A stretch of 64,000 bases of DNA from Halococcus morrhuae DSM 1307 (GTDB lineage Archaea; Halobacteriota; Halobacteria; Halobacteriales; Halococcaceae), in assembly GCF_000336695.1 (NCBI RefSeq), contig NZ_AOMC01000015.1:17172-81171 (forward strand). Direction: 5' to 3'. The position numbers and the translations under genes are program-made. Shown in pieces: positions 54,677 through 63,134 of the stretch (its first letter is position 1; each line of letters begins with the position of its first letter). The notes under the pieces are model-generated. The model had not been told where the DNA came from and ran no database searches. It worked only from the letters and a program-made list of their open reading frames with translations.

Positions 54677-55998
54677 GCGATGACACTCTCCTTTCGGTTC
54701 ATGATCTCACGAAACACTACCCGATCACCGAGGGGCTGTTGGCCCGCGAGGTCGGCCGCGTACGCGCGGTCGATGGGATCAGTTTCGATATACGCCGCGG
54801 CGAGACGCTCGGTCTCGTCGGCGAATCCGGCTGTGGAAAATCCACTGCTGCACGGAGTCTGCTGCGACTCGAACCGCCCACCGATGGCGAGATCCGGTTC
54901 GACGGCGAGATCGTCGGCAACCAGACGGACGACGAACGCAAGCGCTTCCGCCGGCGGACGGGGATAATATTCCAGGACCCGACGTCGAGCTTCGACCCAC
55001 GGCTGTCGATCGGCGAATCCGTGGCCGAGCCGCTGGCACTCCACGGATTGCGTGACCATGATCGCCGCCGGAGCCTCGTCGAAACGATGCTCGCCGAGGT
55101 CGGTCTCTCGGCTGACGACTACGACCGCTATCCGCACGAACTCTCCGGTGGGCAGAAACAGCGGGTCGCGCTCGCGCGGGCGCTGGTGTCGAACCCGGAG
55201 CTGTTGGTCGCCGACGAGCCGGTGTCGGCGCTCGACGTCTCCGTCGAAGCCGAGATCCTCGCGCTCATCGAACGCCTTCAGACGACGTTCGGGCTCTCGA
55301 TCCTGCTGATCAGCCACGACATGAGCGTGGTGCGCGACGTCTGCGACCGCGTCGCGGTGATGTATCTCGGCGAGATCGTCGAACGGGGACCGACCGAGGC
55401 AGTCTTCGCCGATCCACAGCATCCCTACACCCGTGCGTTGCTCGCGTCGATGACGACGCCAGACCCCACCAGGCGTGGCGAGCGTGCGGAGCTTTCGGGC
55501 ACGGTGCCCGATCCGGCGGATCCGCCGCCGGGCTGTCGATTTCACACCCGCTGTCCCGCAGTGATTCAGCCGCCGGACTACGACTTCGATCAGCAGGTGT
55601 GGCGCGGCATACTGGATCTCCGAATTGCGCTCCGGAATCGGACGCTCGATACCGAGCGGCTCCGCACACGACTCGTCACCGAAGGGGATGCCGAACACGC
55701 CGACGAAATATCGGGGGCGGAGCTGCGAACGGCGATCCGTGCGGCTCACGACATCCCGGACGAACTGCACGACGCGAACGCCGAGCAGGTGCTGTCGGCT
55801 GCGCTCGCGGAGATCGTCGCCGGCGAGCTGGCGACTGCCGAAGAACGCCTCAACGAATCGTTCGCGACGATCTGTTGCCGAGAACAGCCCGCGCTCGAAG
55901 AAACCGAGGCCGGACACCGAGCGGCGTGTCATCTCCACGATGTGGGCGGCGAGTCGTCCACGGCCGAGTCAGTGCTCTCCGGGCAGCAGAACGGATGA
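54673..55998 (+). CDS. Peptide ABC transporter ATP-binding protein (DppF type)
   Basis: 441 residues. Walker A is GESGCGKST, signature HELSGGQKQRVA, Walker B LLVADEPVSALD. The C-terminal domain begins PPGCRFHTRCPAV, then about 100 extra charged helical residues intervene before CCREQPALEE and the closing HRAACHL. This insertion explains the length over the usual 320-340. No substrate-binding protein gene is within reach; it must be elsewhere or this transporter shares one. Confidence 0.92.
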   Translation: MSDDTLLSVHDLTKHYPITEGLLAREVGRVRAVDGISFDIRRGETLGLVGESGCGKSTAARSLLRLEPPTDGEIRFDGEIVGNQTDDERKRFRRRTGIIFQDPTSSFDPRLSIGESVAEPLALHGLRDHDRRRSLVETMLAEVGLSADDYDRYPHELSGGQKQRVALARALVSNPELLVADEPVSALDVSVEAEILALIERLQTTFGLSILLISHDMSVVRDVCDRVAVMYLGEIVERGPTEAVFADPQHPYTRALLASMTTPDPTRRGERAELSGTVPDPADPPPGCRFHTRCPAVIQPPDYDFDQQVWRGILDLRIALRNRTLDTERLRTRLVTEGDAEHADEISGAELRTAIRAAHDIPDELHDANAEQVLSAALAEIVAGELATAEERLNESFATICCREQPALEETEAGHRAACHLHDVGGESSTAESVLSGQQNG

Positions 55999-56016
55999 TG
56001 ATCGTCCTCGCCTGCC

Positions 56017-57423
56017 TCAACGATTACCGTCGAGCACCTTCGCAGCCGTTAGGACGGGATCCCATGTCGTGTTGAACGGCGGCGCGTACGCGAGATCGTA
56101 GTTCGAGAGTTCGCCGAGACCGATGCCCTCGGTGACGGCACCGACGAGCGCATGGCTCCGATGGACCGCACCCTCGCCGTATTCGGCGACGAGGCTGCCA
56201 CCGAGCACGCGCCCGGAATCGCGATCGGCGGTGAGTGTCACCCCGACCGTGCTCCCACCGGGATAGTAGCCGGCGCGCGATTTCGCGTCGATAGTCTCGG
56301 TGATGGGATCGAATCCGACGCGACGAGCCCTTTGATGATCAAGAACACCTGTCCGGGCAGCTTCCCGATCAAAGGCCTTGACGGCTGCCGTCCCCGCGAT
56401 ACCGCCGCCTTCGGTCGGTGTGCCCGCGACCGTTCGACCGACCGCTCGGCCGTGTCGGTTGGCCGTCAACGCGAGCGGAACGTACGCCGGTTCACCGGTG
56501 ACGACATGTTCGGCCTCCGCGCAGTCGCCCGCCGCGTAAATGTCAGGGTGGCTCGTCTCCCGGTAGGCATCAGCTGCGATAGCGCCCGTCGCGCCCAGTT
56601 CGATGCCGGCGTCCTCGGCGAGATCGGTACGCGGGCTGACACCGGTCCCAACAAGCACCATCTCGACGGGCGTTCGTCCGTCGACGGTCACGACCGCTTC
56701 GACCCCATCACCACCAGCGAGTGCTTCGACTTCCGCGTTCAGGTTCACCGCGACGTCCTGCTCGCCGAGATGATCGAGGATCGCGTCACTCGTCGCCTCG
56801 CTGAACGACTTCAGGATGCGCTCGCCACGCTGGAACAGATGTACCTCGAAGCCGTTGCCGGCCAGCGCCTCGGCCATCTCGATACCGATATAACCGCCGC
56901 CGACGATGCCGACGGGACCGTTACAGTCGTCGAGAAATCGACAGGCTGGCCCGCTGTCAGGCTGGTTGAGGGTTCCCTCGGTTCGTGCCCGGCCGACGTA
57001 CTCACGGAGATCCTTACCGTCGGACATCGAGCTGAGCGTGTAGACGCCATCCCTGTCGAGACCATCGATCGGGGGTTCGACGGCCGCGGCACCGGTCGAA
57101 ACGAGCAGGTGGTCATACTCAACGACGACCTCGCTCTCCCCACGAGCAGTGACAGTCCGATCGTTCGGGTCGATGGCGACGACCTCGTGGCTCATCCGGA
57201 GGTCGATATCGCGCTGTTCGCGGAACTCCTCGGGCGTGATCGAGACGAGGTCCTCCAAGGACTGTATCTCGCCCTTGACGTAGTAAGGAAGGCCACAGGC
57301 ACCATAGGAGACCCACTCACCGGCCTCGAAAACGATTACATCGAGATCGGGATCGTCGCGTTTGGCCTTGCTTGCCGCGGACATGCCGGCCGCATCGCCA
57401 CCGATGATGACGAACGTGCTCAC
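56017..57423 (-). CDS. CoA-disulfide reductase / NADH oxidase-like flavoprotein
   Basis: 468 residues. FAD fold VIIGGDAAGMSAAS at the N-terminus, redox Cys43 in YGACGLPYYVKG (the position of the single active Cys in CoA-disulfide reductases), NAD fold VGIVGGGYIGIEMAEAL, DIYAAGDCAE for FAD, and a C-terminal dimerisation domain ending YAPPFNTTWDPVLTAAKVL. It reduces CoA or other low-molecular disulfides, or oxygen, with NAD(P)H. The GTG at 57423 has a TATA box about 27 bp upstream inside a palindrome. Confidence 0.88.
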   Translation of the reverse strand: MSTFVIIGGDAAGMSAASKAKRDDPDLDVIVFEAGEWVSYGACGLPYYVKGEIQSLEDLVSITPEEFREQRDIDLRMSHEVVAIDPNDRTVTARGESEVVVEYDHLLVSTGAAAVEPPIDGLDRDGVYTLSSMSDGKDLREYVGRARTEGTLNQPDSGPACRFLDDCNGPVGIVGGGYIGIEMAEALAGNGFEVHLFQRGERILKSFSEATSDAILDHLGEQDVAVNLNAEVEALAGGDGVEAVVTVDGRTPVEMVLVGTGVSPRTDLAEDAGIELGATGAIAADAYRETSHPDIYAAGDCAEAEHVVTGEPAYVPLALTANRHGRAVGRTVAGTPTEGGGIAGTAAVKAFDREAARTGVLDHQRARRVGFDPITETIDAKSRAGYYPGGSTVGVTLTADRDSGRVLGGSLVAEYGEGAVHRSHALVGAVTEGIGLGELSNYDLAYAPPFNTTWDPVLTAAKVLDGNR

Positions 57424-57441
57424 ACGAGAGATTCGGCGGCG

Positions 57442-57457
57442 GACAGTATATACTGTC
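57442..57457. promoter_or_regulatory. TATA box inside a perfect 16-bp palindrome
   Basis: GACAGTATATACTGTC is self-complementary; its centre TATATA is about 27 bp before the GTG at 57423. A protein bound here would cover the TATA box, so repression is the natural reading. The adjoining TACTGTCGGGCAG matches the sites at 2115-2127 and 2200-2212 in 12 of 13 bases. Confidence 0.6.
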
Positions 57458-57638
57458 GGGCAGAGACATCTAACGATCCAAGTACAGAAGCCCACTGCAA
57501 TGAGTGTCCCTTCATAGTGATATTTTCCAGCTGTTTCCGTTCGATAGTATGCTGCTGGTCAGACAAGGGGGTGAACCCACCGTTACGGACCGGTGATGGC
57601 CGTGGATTTCGGTCGAGCGGCCCAGCCGACCGGCGTGA

Positions 57639-58367
57639 TCAGTCGTGGTGGCCGTCGGCGTCGCTCCAGACGTCGACGTCGGTGAGTCGGAGCTCACCGT
57701 TGGCCTGCCACGTGCGCGGCCGGCATGCGACCAACGTTGCGCCGACGAAGAAGACGGCGACGGCGGCACTCACAGCGAGTCCTGGAACGTCTCCGATCGA
57801 CGCGCTGGCGGGCCACGGCGTCCCGTGCATGAACGCGGTGATGCGGACCAGCCAGGCGACGAGCAGGACAGTCAACAAGGGGAGGTAGATGCGGCGGAGC
57901 CGGTGGGCGAGCGCTTCCTCGAAGGAGATCTTGATGCGTGGTGTGCGGTAGTCCTCGCTGAGTTCGCGCCGCCAGTGGGGATCGTCGATCTCCTGCGAGG
58001 GATCGAGCGCGTTCGCGAAGACGTTCGCCTGTAACAGGCGCACGCGCGAGCGCCAGAGGTCGTAGCCACGGTAGCGGCGGGCCTCGATCACGAGGAAGAC
58101 CGTCAGCATCACCATACCAACGAGGAGGATGTAGTGAGGGTTGTCGCTCGTGAACGTCCAGGTCAGGATCGCCGCCATGATCGTGACCGCCCAGTTGGTG
58201 GTGCGATCGAGGCGCTCACGCCAGAACGTCATCCGGTGGACTTCCCCACGGTAGAGATGGGCCATCGACGAACCGGGACCCATCCCCTCCTCGAACATCC
58301 CGCGGCCGATGTGGCGCTCGCTCTCGCCGGTCGGATCGAACGGCTCGCTCCTGCTCACGGATCCCAC
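57639..58367 (-). CDS. DUF2270 membrane protein
   Basis: 242 residues. MAHLYRGEVHRMTFWRERLD, then two helices (about 60-95), a soluble loop SFEEALAHRLRRIYLPLL and two more helices (about 155-215) fit DUF2270, of unknown function. GTG start at 58367, or at 58358. It is a single gene between the flavoprotein promoter and a gene-free gap. Confidence 0.8.
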   Translation of the reverse strand: MGSVSRSEPFDPTGESERHIGRGMFEEGMGPGSSMAHLYRGEVHRMTFWRERLDRTTNWAVTIMAAILTWTFTSDNPHYILLVGMVMLTVFLVIEARRYRGYDLWRSRVRLLQANVFANALDPSQEIDDPHWRRELSEDYRTPRIKISFEEALAHRLRRIYLPLLTVLLVAWLVRITAFMHGTPWPASASIGDVPGLAVSAAVAVFFVGATLVACRPRTWQANGELRLTDVDVWSDADGHHD

Positions 58368-58693
58368 CCCGTCGACGATCGGTCGCGATCGGTCAGTGTC
58401 CCGTCACGCCATCGGTTCGCGTGTCGCTCGTGGTTCGTCGTCATCGGTCAATCACGTAATCGGTATCGAACATCGCGTCGCCGGTAGTTCGGTTCGATCG
58501 GTGCGTCGCCCTATCGAACTGTTCCGGATAAGACTTGCCATACGATGGAGCGCGCGTAGCGATATCGGGTCGATAATGAGGATCGTCATCAACTATTCGT
58601 GCACGAGTGGGACAGAGATGCATGGTCGCAAGTGACGTACGGGCTCGACAACTAGTCGTGTGAACGACAGGTTCCCAGCCAATCAGTCGGCGG
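58368..58693. other. 326-bp gene-free gap
   Basis: Nothing convincing: no long ORF with haloarchaeal codon pattern, no strong palindrome and no repeat matching other gaps. It may hold the promoter of the DUF2270 gene and the terminator of the ccdA operon. Confidence 0.4.
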
Positions 58694-59641
58694 CTAGCCG
58701 AGGAGTGCACCATCCGGGAGATAGCCGAGCGAGCGCAACGTGTACCAAGTGACGTACAGCCCGATAAGCACGAACGCGGCGCTGCCGACCGTCCGGACCG
58801 GGGCAGCGTAGCGCCCGAGCGAGAGCGACCCCTCCATGAGACTGGCGACGACACTCAACCCGACCATCAGCGTTCCCATCCCGGCGGCGAAGGCGGCGAA
58901 GACCGCCAGTCCCGAGAGGAAACTCCCCGTGAAAAACGACGAGAGCACGACGCCCAGAAACACCGGGAGGTTGCAGGCAAGGCTCCCGATGCCGTAGAGC
59001 AGGCCGAAGGTGAAGAACTCCGAGTCGGACACCTCGCCGCGCTCGGGGAGTTCGATGGCGCGGAGCGGCGAGATACCGTAACGGTAGGCGATGCCGAGCG
59101 CCACCAGCAACGGTCCGACGAGCAGCTGGAGCGACGTGAGATACGGGCGCACCCACTGACCGACGACGAGCACGATCCCGCCGACGAGCAAGTATAGCAG
59201 GACGATGCCGAGGGTGGCGATCCCACCGATGCGGAGCCCACGAATCGCGCCGCGGCGACCGGTCGCGACGACCGACAGCCCCGTGCCGAGGAACACCGCC
59301 GCCACCGGCGGGAGATAGCTGCCAGTGCCGAGTTTCGCCAGCGGGACGACGATCTCGTAACCGGGCAACAGCAGGCGGATCCCCGCCGTCGCCATGTAGA
59401 ACAAGGGGATCGCCCCGGCGAGAAAGAGCAGGACGCCGTTCGCGAGCAACAGCTGTCGCGCGAAACTTCCCGAGTCGCCGTTCGTCGTGGTCCGGTTCGC
59501 GGAAGCAGGCGGTCCGTCGTCGTGGGTGAAGTAGTAGGTCAGATACGCGGGCAGGAGGCCGACGCTACACGGTGCGAAGAACATCAACACGCCCGCCGCG
59601 TACGCCGCCGTCAGTAGGGACGGCTGGTCGATCGTGACCAT
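58694..59641 (-). CDS. CcdA-type transmembrane thiol reductant carrier
   Basis: 315 residues, 8 or so helices. It moves reducing equivalents from the cytosol to extracytoplasmic thioredoxin-like proteins. The two redox Cys are Cys25 in MFFAPCSVGLLPAYL and Cys223 in SLACNLPVFLGVVL, each at the start of a helix as in CcdA/DsbD. Starts one base after the upstream CxxC membrane protein stop. Last gene of a three-gene operon. Confidence 0.88.
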   Translation of the reverse strand: MVTIDQPSLLTAAYAAGVLMFFAPCSVGLLPAYLTYYFTHDDGPPASANRTTTNGDSGSFARQLLLANGVLLFLAGAIPLFYMATAGIRLLLPGYEIVVPLAKLGTGSYLPPVAAVFLGTGLSVVATGRRGAIRGLRIGGIATLGIVLLYLLVGGIVLVVGQWVRPYLTSLQLLVGPLLVALGIAYRYGISPLRAIELPERGEVSDSEFFTFGLLYGIGSLACNLPVFLGVVLSSFFTGSFLSGLAVFAAFAAGMGTLMVGLSVVASLMEGSLSLGRYAAPVRTVGSAAFVLIGLYVTWYTLRSLGYLPDGALLG

Positions 59642-59642
59642 C

Positions 59643-60173
59643 TCAACTCACCCGACAGTTCCGTGGATCGCCCGAACGTGCGAGGAAGAAGAGCAGCAGG
59701 ACGATCCCAGCCAGTCGGAGGAGATTGCCGCCGAACGGCATCGCGGCGAGTGCGCCGGCAAACCCCAACAGGCCGAGCACGCCCGCCCCGCAGCTCGCAC
59801 AGCCCGAGGCGAGCAGGCCCGGCACGACGCCGAGCAGGTCGCGCACGCCCGAGACGTCCTGCAGCCGGAGCTGTGTCGCCACGTTCGTCAGCGCGACGCC
59901 CGTGAGCACCGCGTAGGCGACGACGAGCCCCAGTCCGAACGGGCCGATCGAGGCGTACGTGTTCGCCGTCAACGCGAGCACCGCATCGTCGAGATAGCCG
60001 AGATCGGCCCCGAGCATCTGTGCGGAGTACGCGGGAAACGAGCTCAACACGAGCCCGACGTACGTCACGACCGCAACCACCGCTGCACCGAGCGCCCGGC
60101 GGTTCGTCGTCAGCGGGAAGGACAGCGCTGCCACGAGGCCGCCGTCAGCGCCGGTCGAACGTTCGACGCTCAT
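59643..60173 (-). CDS. CxxC membrane protein between DsbA and CcdA
   Basis: 176 residues, about five helices. The motif GLLASGCASCGAGVLGLLGF places a CxxC pair (Cys125, Cys128) at the start of a helix, and a third Cys (173) lies near the C-terminus. No family recognised with confidence. ATG at 60173 is preferred over a GTG three codons earlier. Its position between a DsbA-type oxidoreductase and CcdA suggests a role in thiol electron transfer. Confidence 0.7.
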   Translation of the reverse strand: MSVERSTGADGGLVAALSFPLTTNRRALGAAVVAVVTYVGLVLSSFPAYSAQMLGADLGYLDDAVLALTANTYASIGPFGLGLVVAYAVLTGVALTNVATQLRLQDVSGVRDLLGVVPGLLASGCASCGAGVLGLLGFAGALAAMPFGGNLLRLAGIVLLLFFLARSGDPRNCRVS

Positions 60174-60195
60174 GCTCTCCACTCTCGTCGATCGA

Positions 60196-60930
60196 TCACG
60201 AGTTCTTCACCTGTTCGATGGCGGATTCGAACTGATCGTACGGCTGTGCGCCGACGATCTTCCCGCCCTTTTCGGACTGGCGATTGTAGACGATGAACCC
60301 CGGCGTGCCGCTGATGTCGAGGGCGCGTGCGCGCTGACTATCCGTCTCGATGTTCTTCTCGATCGAGTTGCGATTCCGTGTCAGATACTGTTCGACGCCA
60401 TCGGCCGAGACGCCGTCGACATCGCGCGTGACGTCGAGCAGGCTCGCCTTCGAGGCCCACCCGGAGTTCTCCTCCCCCTGTGCCTCGAAGACTGCCGAGT
60501 GCCATCGCCAGTAGGCATTGGGGTTCGATCCCTCGACTTCGCGCCAGACACACTGGTTCATCACGGCGGCCGTCATCGAGTTCGCGCCGAGATAGGGGAA
60601 CTCGATGAAGATCACGCGGACGTCGCCGGTGACGACGTGGTTCTCGATGAGTTTCGGCAGCGTGTCGCTCTCGAAGCGTGCACAGAACGGACACTGATAC
60701 TCGCTCCAGTAGTAGAGCGAAACCGGCGCATCGAGCGCTCCCATGACCGGCTGGCCGTCGAGTTCGATATCGTAGGCACCCGTCCCGGTCGTCGCGTGCA
60801 TCTCGGCCGCAGCGGTGCCGCCGGAGCCACCCGCATCGAGCGTCGAGGCACCGTACACTACGCCACCGCCGACGGCAACCGTCGCGAGACCGCCGAGTAT
60901 CGTCCGTCGCGTGAGTCGCGAATCGTCCAT
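60196..60930 (-). CDS. Tat-exported DsbA-family thiol oxidoreductase
   Basis: 244 residues. The N-terminus SRLTRRTILGGLATVAVGGG is a twin-arginine signal. Active site CPFC at 80-83 in SEYQCPFCARFE, and the cis-Pro loop is DISGTPGFIV. It forms or isomerises disulfides in exported proteins, presumably recharged through the two downstream membrane proteins. First gene of the operon. Confidence 0.92.
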   Translation of the reverse strand: MDDSRLTRRTILGGLATVAVGGGVVYGASTLDAGGSGGTAAAEMHATTGTGAYDIELDGQPVMGALDAPVSLYYWSEYQCPFCARFESDTLPKLIENHVVTGDVRVIFIEFPYLGANSMTAAVMNQCVWREVEGSNPNAYWRWHSAVFEAQGEENSGWASKASLLDVTRDVDGVSADGVEQYLTRNRNSIEKNIETDSQRARALDISGTPGFIVYNRQSEKGGKIVGAQPYDQFESAIEQVKNS

Positions 60931-61273
60931 TATCGGACGAGCGGCGAGGCCAGAGCCGCGTTGTCGATCACGGACCCATCGCTCGCCGGGCCGTGTCGTG
61001 TGGGTTCGTTCGCCGCTCGTTGCCGTGGGGACCGCTCCGCGCGCCGGTCGTCGGAGCGACCGAACGCGACGGCGGGGGTAGCCACGCTCACGGTCGCCTA
61101 GTCGTGGCCGATCACGTAAATACGCGGGCTCTTCGCCCCGAGCTGACGGATCGCTACCACGATGCGTGGTCCCATAGCCACCTGGCTGAGCCCGTCAACG
61201 TGCGAACGAGGATGAAACACGAACCGGCCGGCGCATCGAAACCGGGATAGGCGGGACGCGACGATGAAAGGAC
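60931..61273. other. 343-bp gene-free divergent gap
   Basis: Between dsbA-type and Yip1-like genes. It contains a weak plus-strand ORF that is not convincing, and a CACGTAAATACGCG box at about 61111-61124 that could be a TATA element. No repeat or palindrome stands out. Confidence 0.4.
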
Positions 61274-61981
61274 GTGACGCAGTGGGTCGAGAACCCGACC
61301 GGCGGGCGTGACAGGGGGCCGATAGCGCTCGCGCGGGCGTGGCTCGAAGTGCTGGTGCGCCCACGACGGTTTTTCGCCACCGGGGTCGCGCCGGGCGATC
61401 AGGCTCCCGGGCTCGCGTTCGTCATGGTCGTGGTCGCCATCGAGGAGGCGACCCGCTTCGCGCTCGTTCCGGGTTCCTATCCGGTACTCGCCGATCAGCG
61501 GCTCGCCTCGGGGCTGCTCGCACTGCTCATCGCCGTCGGGTTCGTCGCGCCGCTCGCTCTCCATCTCGCAGCAGCCATCGAGACGCTCGCGCTCATTCCA
61601 TTCGCCAACGACAAGCGGGTCGTTTTCGGCATTCTCGTACTCCTCATCGCCATCGGCCTTATTTCGCCGACTGCACTTCCCTTCGCAGTAGTGGCCGGAG
61701 TGCTCATACTACTTCCACTCGGCGACGACGACCGCGCCGGCGTCAGCGAAACCGTGCAGGTCATCGCCTATGCAAGCGCCCCCTGCGTGCTCGCTGGCGT
61801 TCCGATCCCCGGGCTCAGGATCGCCTGCGCGCTGTACGGAGCAGCACTACTCGTTGTCGGTACAAGCGAGGTCCACGAGATCGGTCTCGGGCGCGCCGCA
61901 CTCGCGGCGGCCGTGCCCGCGGTCTTCGTCTTCGGCTATGCCTTCCGGGCGGTTGCGGCCGGAACAGCACTATTGCCGTAG
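61274..61981 (+). CDS. Yip1-like membrane protein with internal duplication
   Basis: 235 residues. MTQWVENPTGGRDRGPIAL and VLVRPRRFFATGVAPGDQAPG are typical of haloarchaeal Yip1-domain proteins, followed by GVSETVQVIAYASAPCVLAG. Residues about 80-115 and 119-154 (61511-61618 and 61628-61735) are two 36-residue copies of one unit: both run G-(L/I)L-x-LLIA(V/I)G and end in (N/D)D(K/D)R. GTG start. Function unknown. Confidence 0.7.
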   Translation: MTQWVENPTGGRDRGPIALARAWLEVLVRPRRFFATGVAPGDQAPGLAFVMVVVAIEEATRFALVPGSYPVLADQRLASGLLALLIAVGFVAPLALHLAAAIETLALIPFANDKRVVFGILVLLIAIGLISPTALPFAVVAGVLILLPLGDDDRAGVSETVQVIAYASAPCVLAGVPIPGLRIACALYGAALLVVGTSEVHEIGLGRAALAAAVPAVFVFGYAFRAVAAGTALLP

Positions 61982-62114
61982 TCGGCGGACACAGTGCGAT
62001 CGTTAACTGAGCCGACACAGCAAGGGATTTCGGACCGACAGGATGACTGTTCGGCGTATCCGAGCGAGATCGATTTTCGATTTCGTCACAAGCGAGCGGC
62101 CCCGACCCATACCC

Positions 62115-62124
62115 TTTATAAATG
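62115..62124 (+). promoter_or_regulatory. Strong TATA-like box with long downstream leader
   Basis: TTTATAAATG would place a start of transcription near 62145-62150, leaving about 250 nt before the DUF1102 ATG. Either a long structured leader or a small RNA is implied. The minus strand has no gene that could use it. Confidence 0.4.
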
Positions 62125-62265
62125 ATTCGATAGTAGTGGTGTTTAGATAACCAATAGAATCTCAATCCCGCCATTTCATCCGTCTACAGTCGTTTCGCGC
62201 TGACGATCACCTCGGAAAGTGATGCTGCAGCCGTGTTTTTATGTCAAAAACTGGGTTCTGTCCGC

Positions 62266-62316
62266 TATCAAGCCCTGCTTGATGGATATCAAGCCGAGCG
62301 TGATGGTGTATCAAGC
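62266..62316. repeat. Three TATCAAGC repeats spaced 21-22 bp
   Basis: Copies at 62266-62273, 62287-62294 and 62309-62316, so successive starts are 21 and 22 bp apart (two helical turns). An inverted copy GCTTGAT (62277-62283) makes ATCAAGC-CCT-GCTTGAT a perfect palindrome. Same-face repeats of this sort usually mean cooperative protein binding. The last copy is 81 bp before the ATG. Confidence 0.5.
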
Positions 62317-62397
62317 GGCCCAATACTACGGGGATAGCGCTGGAGGTGGTAGCTGTACCCCGCCGGCCGTCCAGCGGTCGCGGGACAAGACACACCA

Positions 62398-62958
62398 ATG
62401 CGTTTGCCACAAGGAAAACTGCTCGCGCTGATCGCGCTGGTGGTCGCCGCCTCGATGGTGATGGCCACCGGCGCGTTCAGCAGCGTCACGGCCGACAGGA
62501 GCACCGATGTCGAAGTCGTTGGCGACCAGGAGGCGTTTCTCGCGCTCGAACAGGGATCGGGACCGAACGGACAGAAATACGCCACCACCAACAACGGCCG
62601 GCTGGCGGTGAACCTCGACGGCGATGCGAAGGTCAACGGCCAGGGCGTCAACCCGAGTGCGAAGACCTCCTTCGACGACGTGTTTACGATCACCAACAAG
62701 GGCAGCCAGTCGGTCGATATCCGTATCCAGGACAGCTCCGACGCCGTGACCTTCTACAAGGGTGGCGATCCGACCAGTTCCCTCGAATCGGCGGGCAGCT
62801 CCCTCGGCGTCGGCAGCTCCGTCAAGGTCGGTATCATGGTCGACACCACTTCTGGGGCCTCTCAAGGGAATCTCATCGAGGCCATCACCGTCCACGCCAA
62901 AGCTCCCAACTCCGGACAGGCCCCCGGCGCTGACGGCAAGCCACAGGATCCGAGCTAA
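62398..62958 (+). CDS. Secreted DUF1102-like protein, copy 1
   Basis: 186 residues. Signal helix LLALIALVVAASMVMATGAFSS (residues 8-29, quoted here as LLALIALVVAAS and ATGAFSS), then a beta-rich domain STDVEVVGDQEAFLALEQ. The ATGAFSS block after a hydrophobic stretch recalls SipW-type signal peptides of TasA-like matrix proteins. A threonine/serine-rich C-terminal part ends with a Pro/Gly tail. Extracellular surface or matrix component is inferred. Confidence 0.7.
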   Translation: MRLPQGKLLALIALVVAASMVMATGAFSSVTADRSTDVEVVGDQEAFLALEQGSGPNGQKYATTNNGRLAVNLDGDAKVNGQGVNPSAKTSFDDVFTITNKGSQSVDIRIQDSSDAVTFYKGGDPTSSLESAGSSLGVGSSVKVGIMVDTTSGASQGNLIEAITVHAKAPNSGQAPGADGKPQDPS

Positions 62959-63134
62959 CCCCGACGATCGATCACCGTCTCGTGACCACGCGAGGCGCGT
63001 GACGACCCAGAATTTACGGGAGAATCAACGCGGCTCGACGCCACACACCACGATCCCGACTCGATGTCGAGAACGCCCCTGTCCACGACCGAACGCCCGC
63101 GGATCGAGCCACTGCTCCGTGCAAGAGGTCGAAC

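Larger units (their letters stand above)
61982..62397. other. 416-bp gene-free gap before DUF1102 genes
   Basis: Holds a strong TATA-like TTTATAAATG at 62115-62124 about 280 bp before the next start codon, and a cluster of TATCAAGC motifs at 62266-62316. A short plus-strand frame (62219-62431) has non-haloarchaeal composition and is not called. The gap is more AT-rich than its surroundings. Confidence 0.5.

Noticed and set aside
56152..57888. A 578-residue plus-strand frame
   Set aside because: It is antisense to the CoA-disulfide-reductase-like gene and also crosses that gene's promoter palindrome.
60993..61250. An 85-residue plus-strand frame in the dsbA/Yip1 gap
   Set aside because: No haloarchaeal amino-acid bias, no promoter at the right distance and no recognisable motif.
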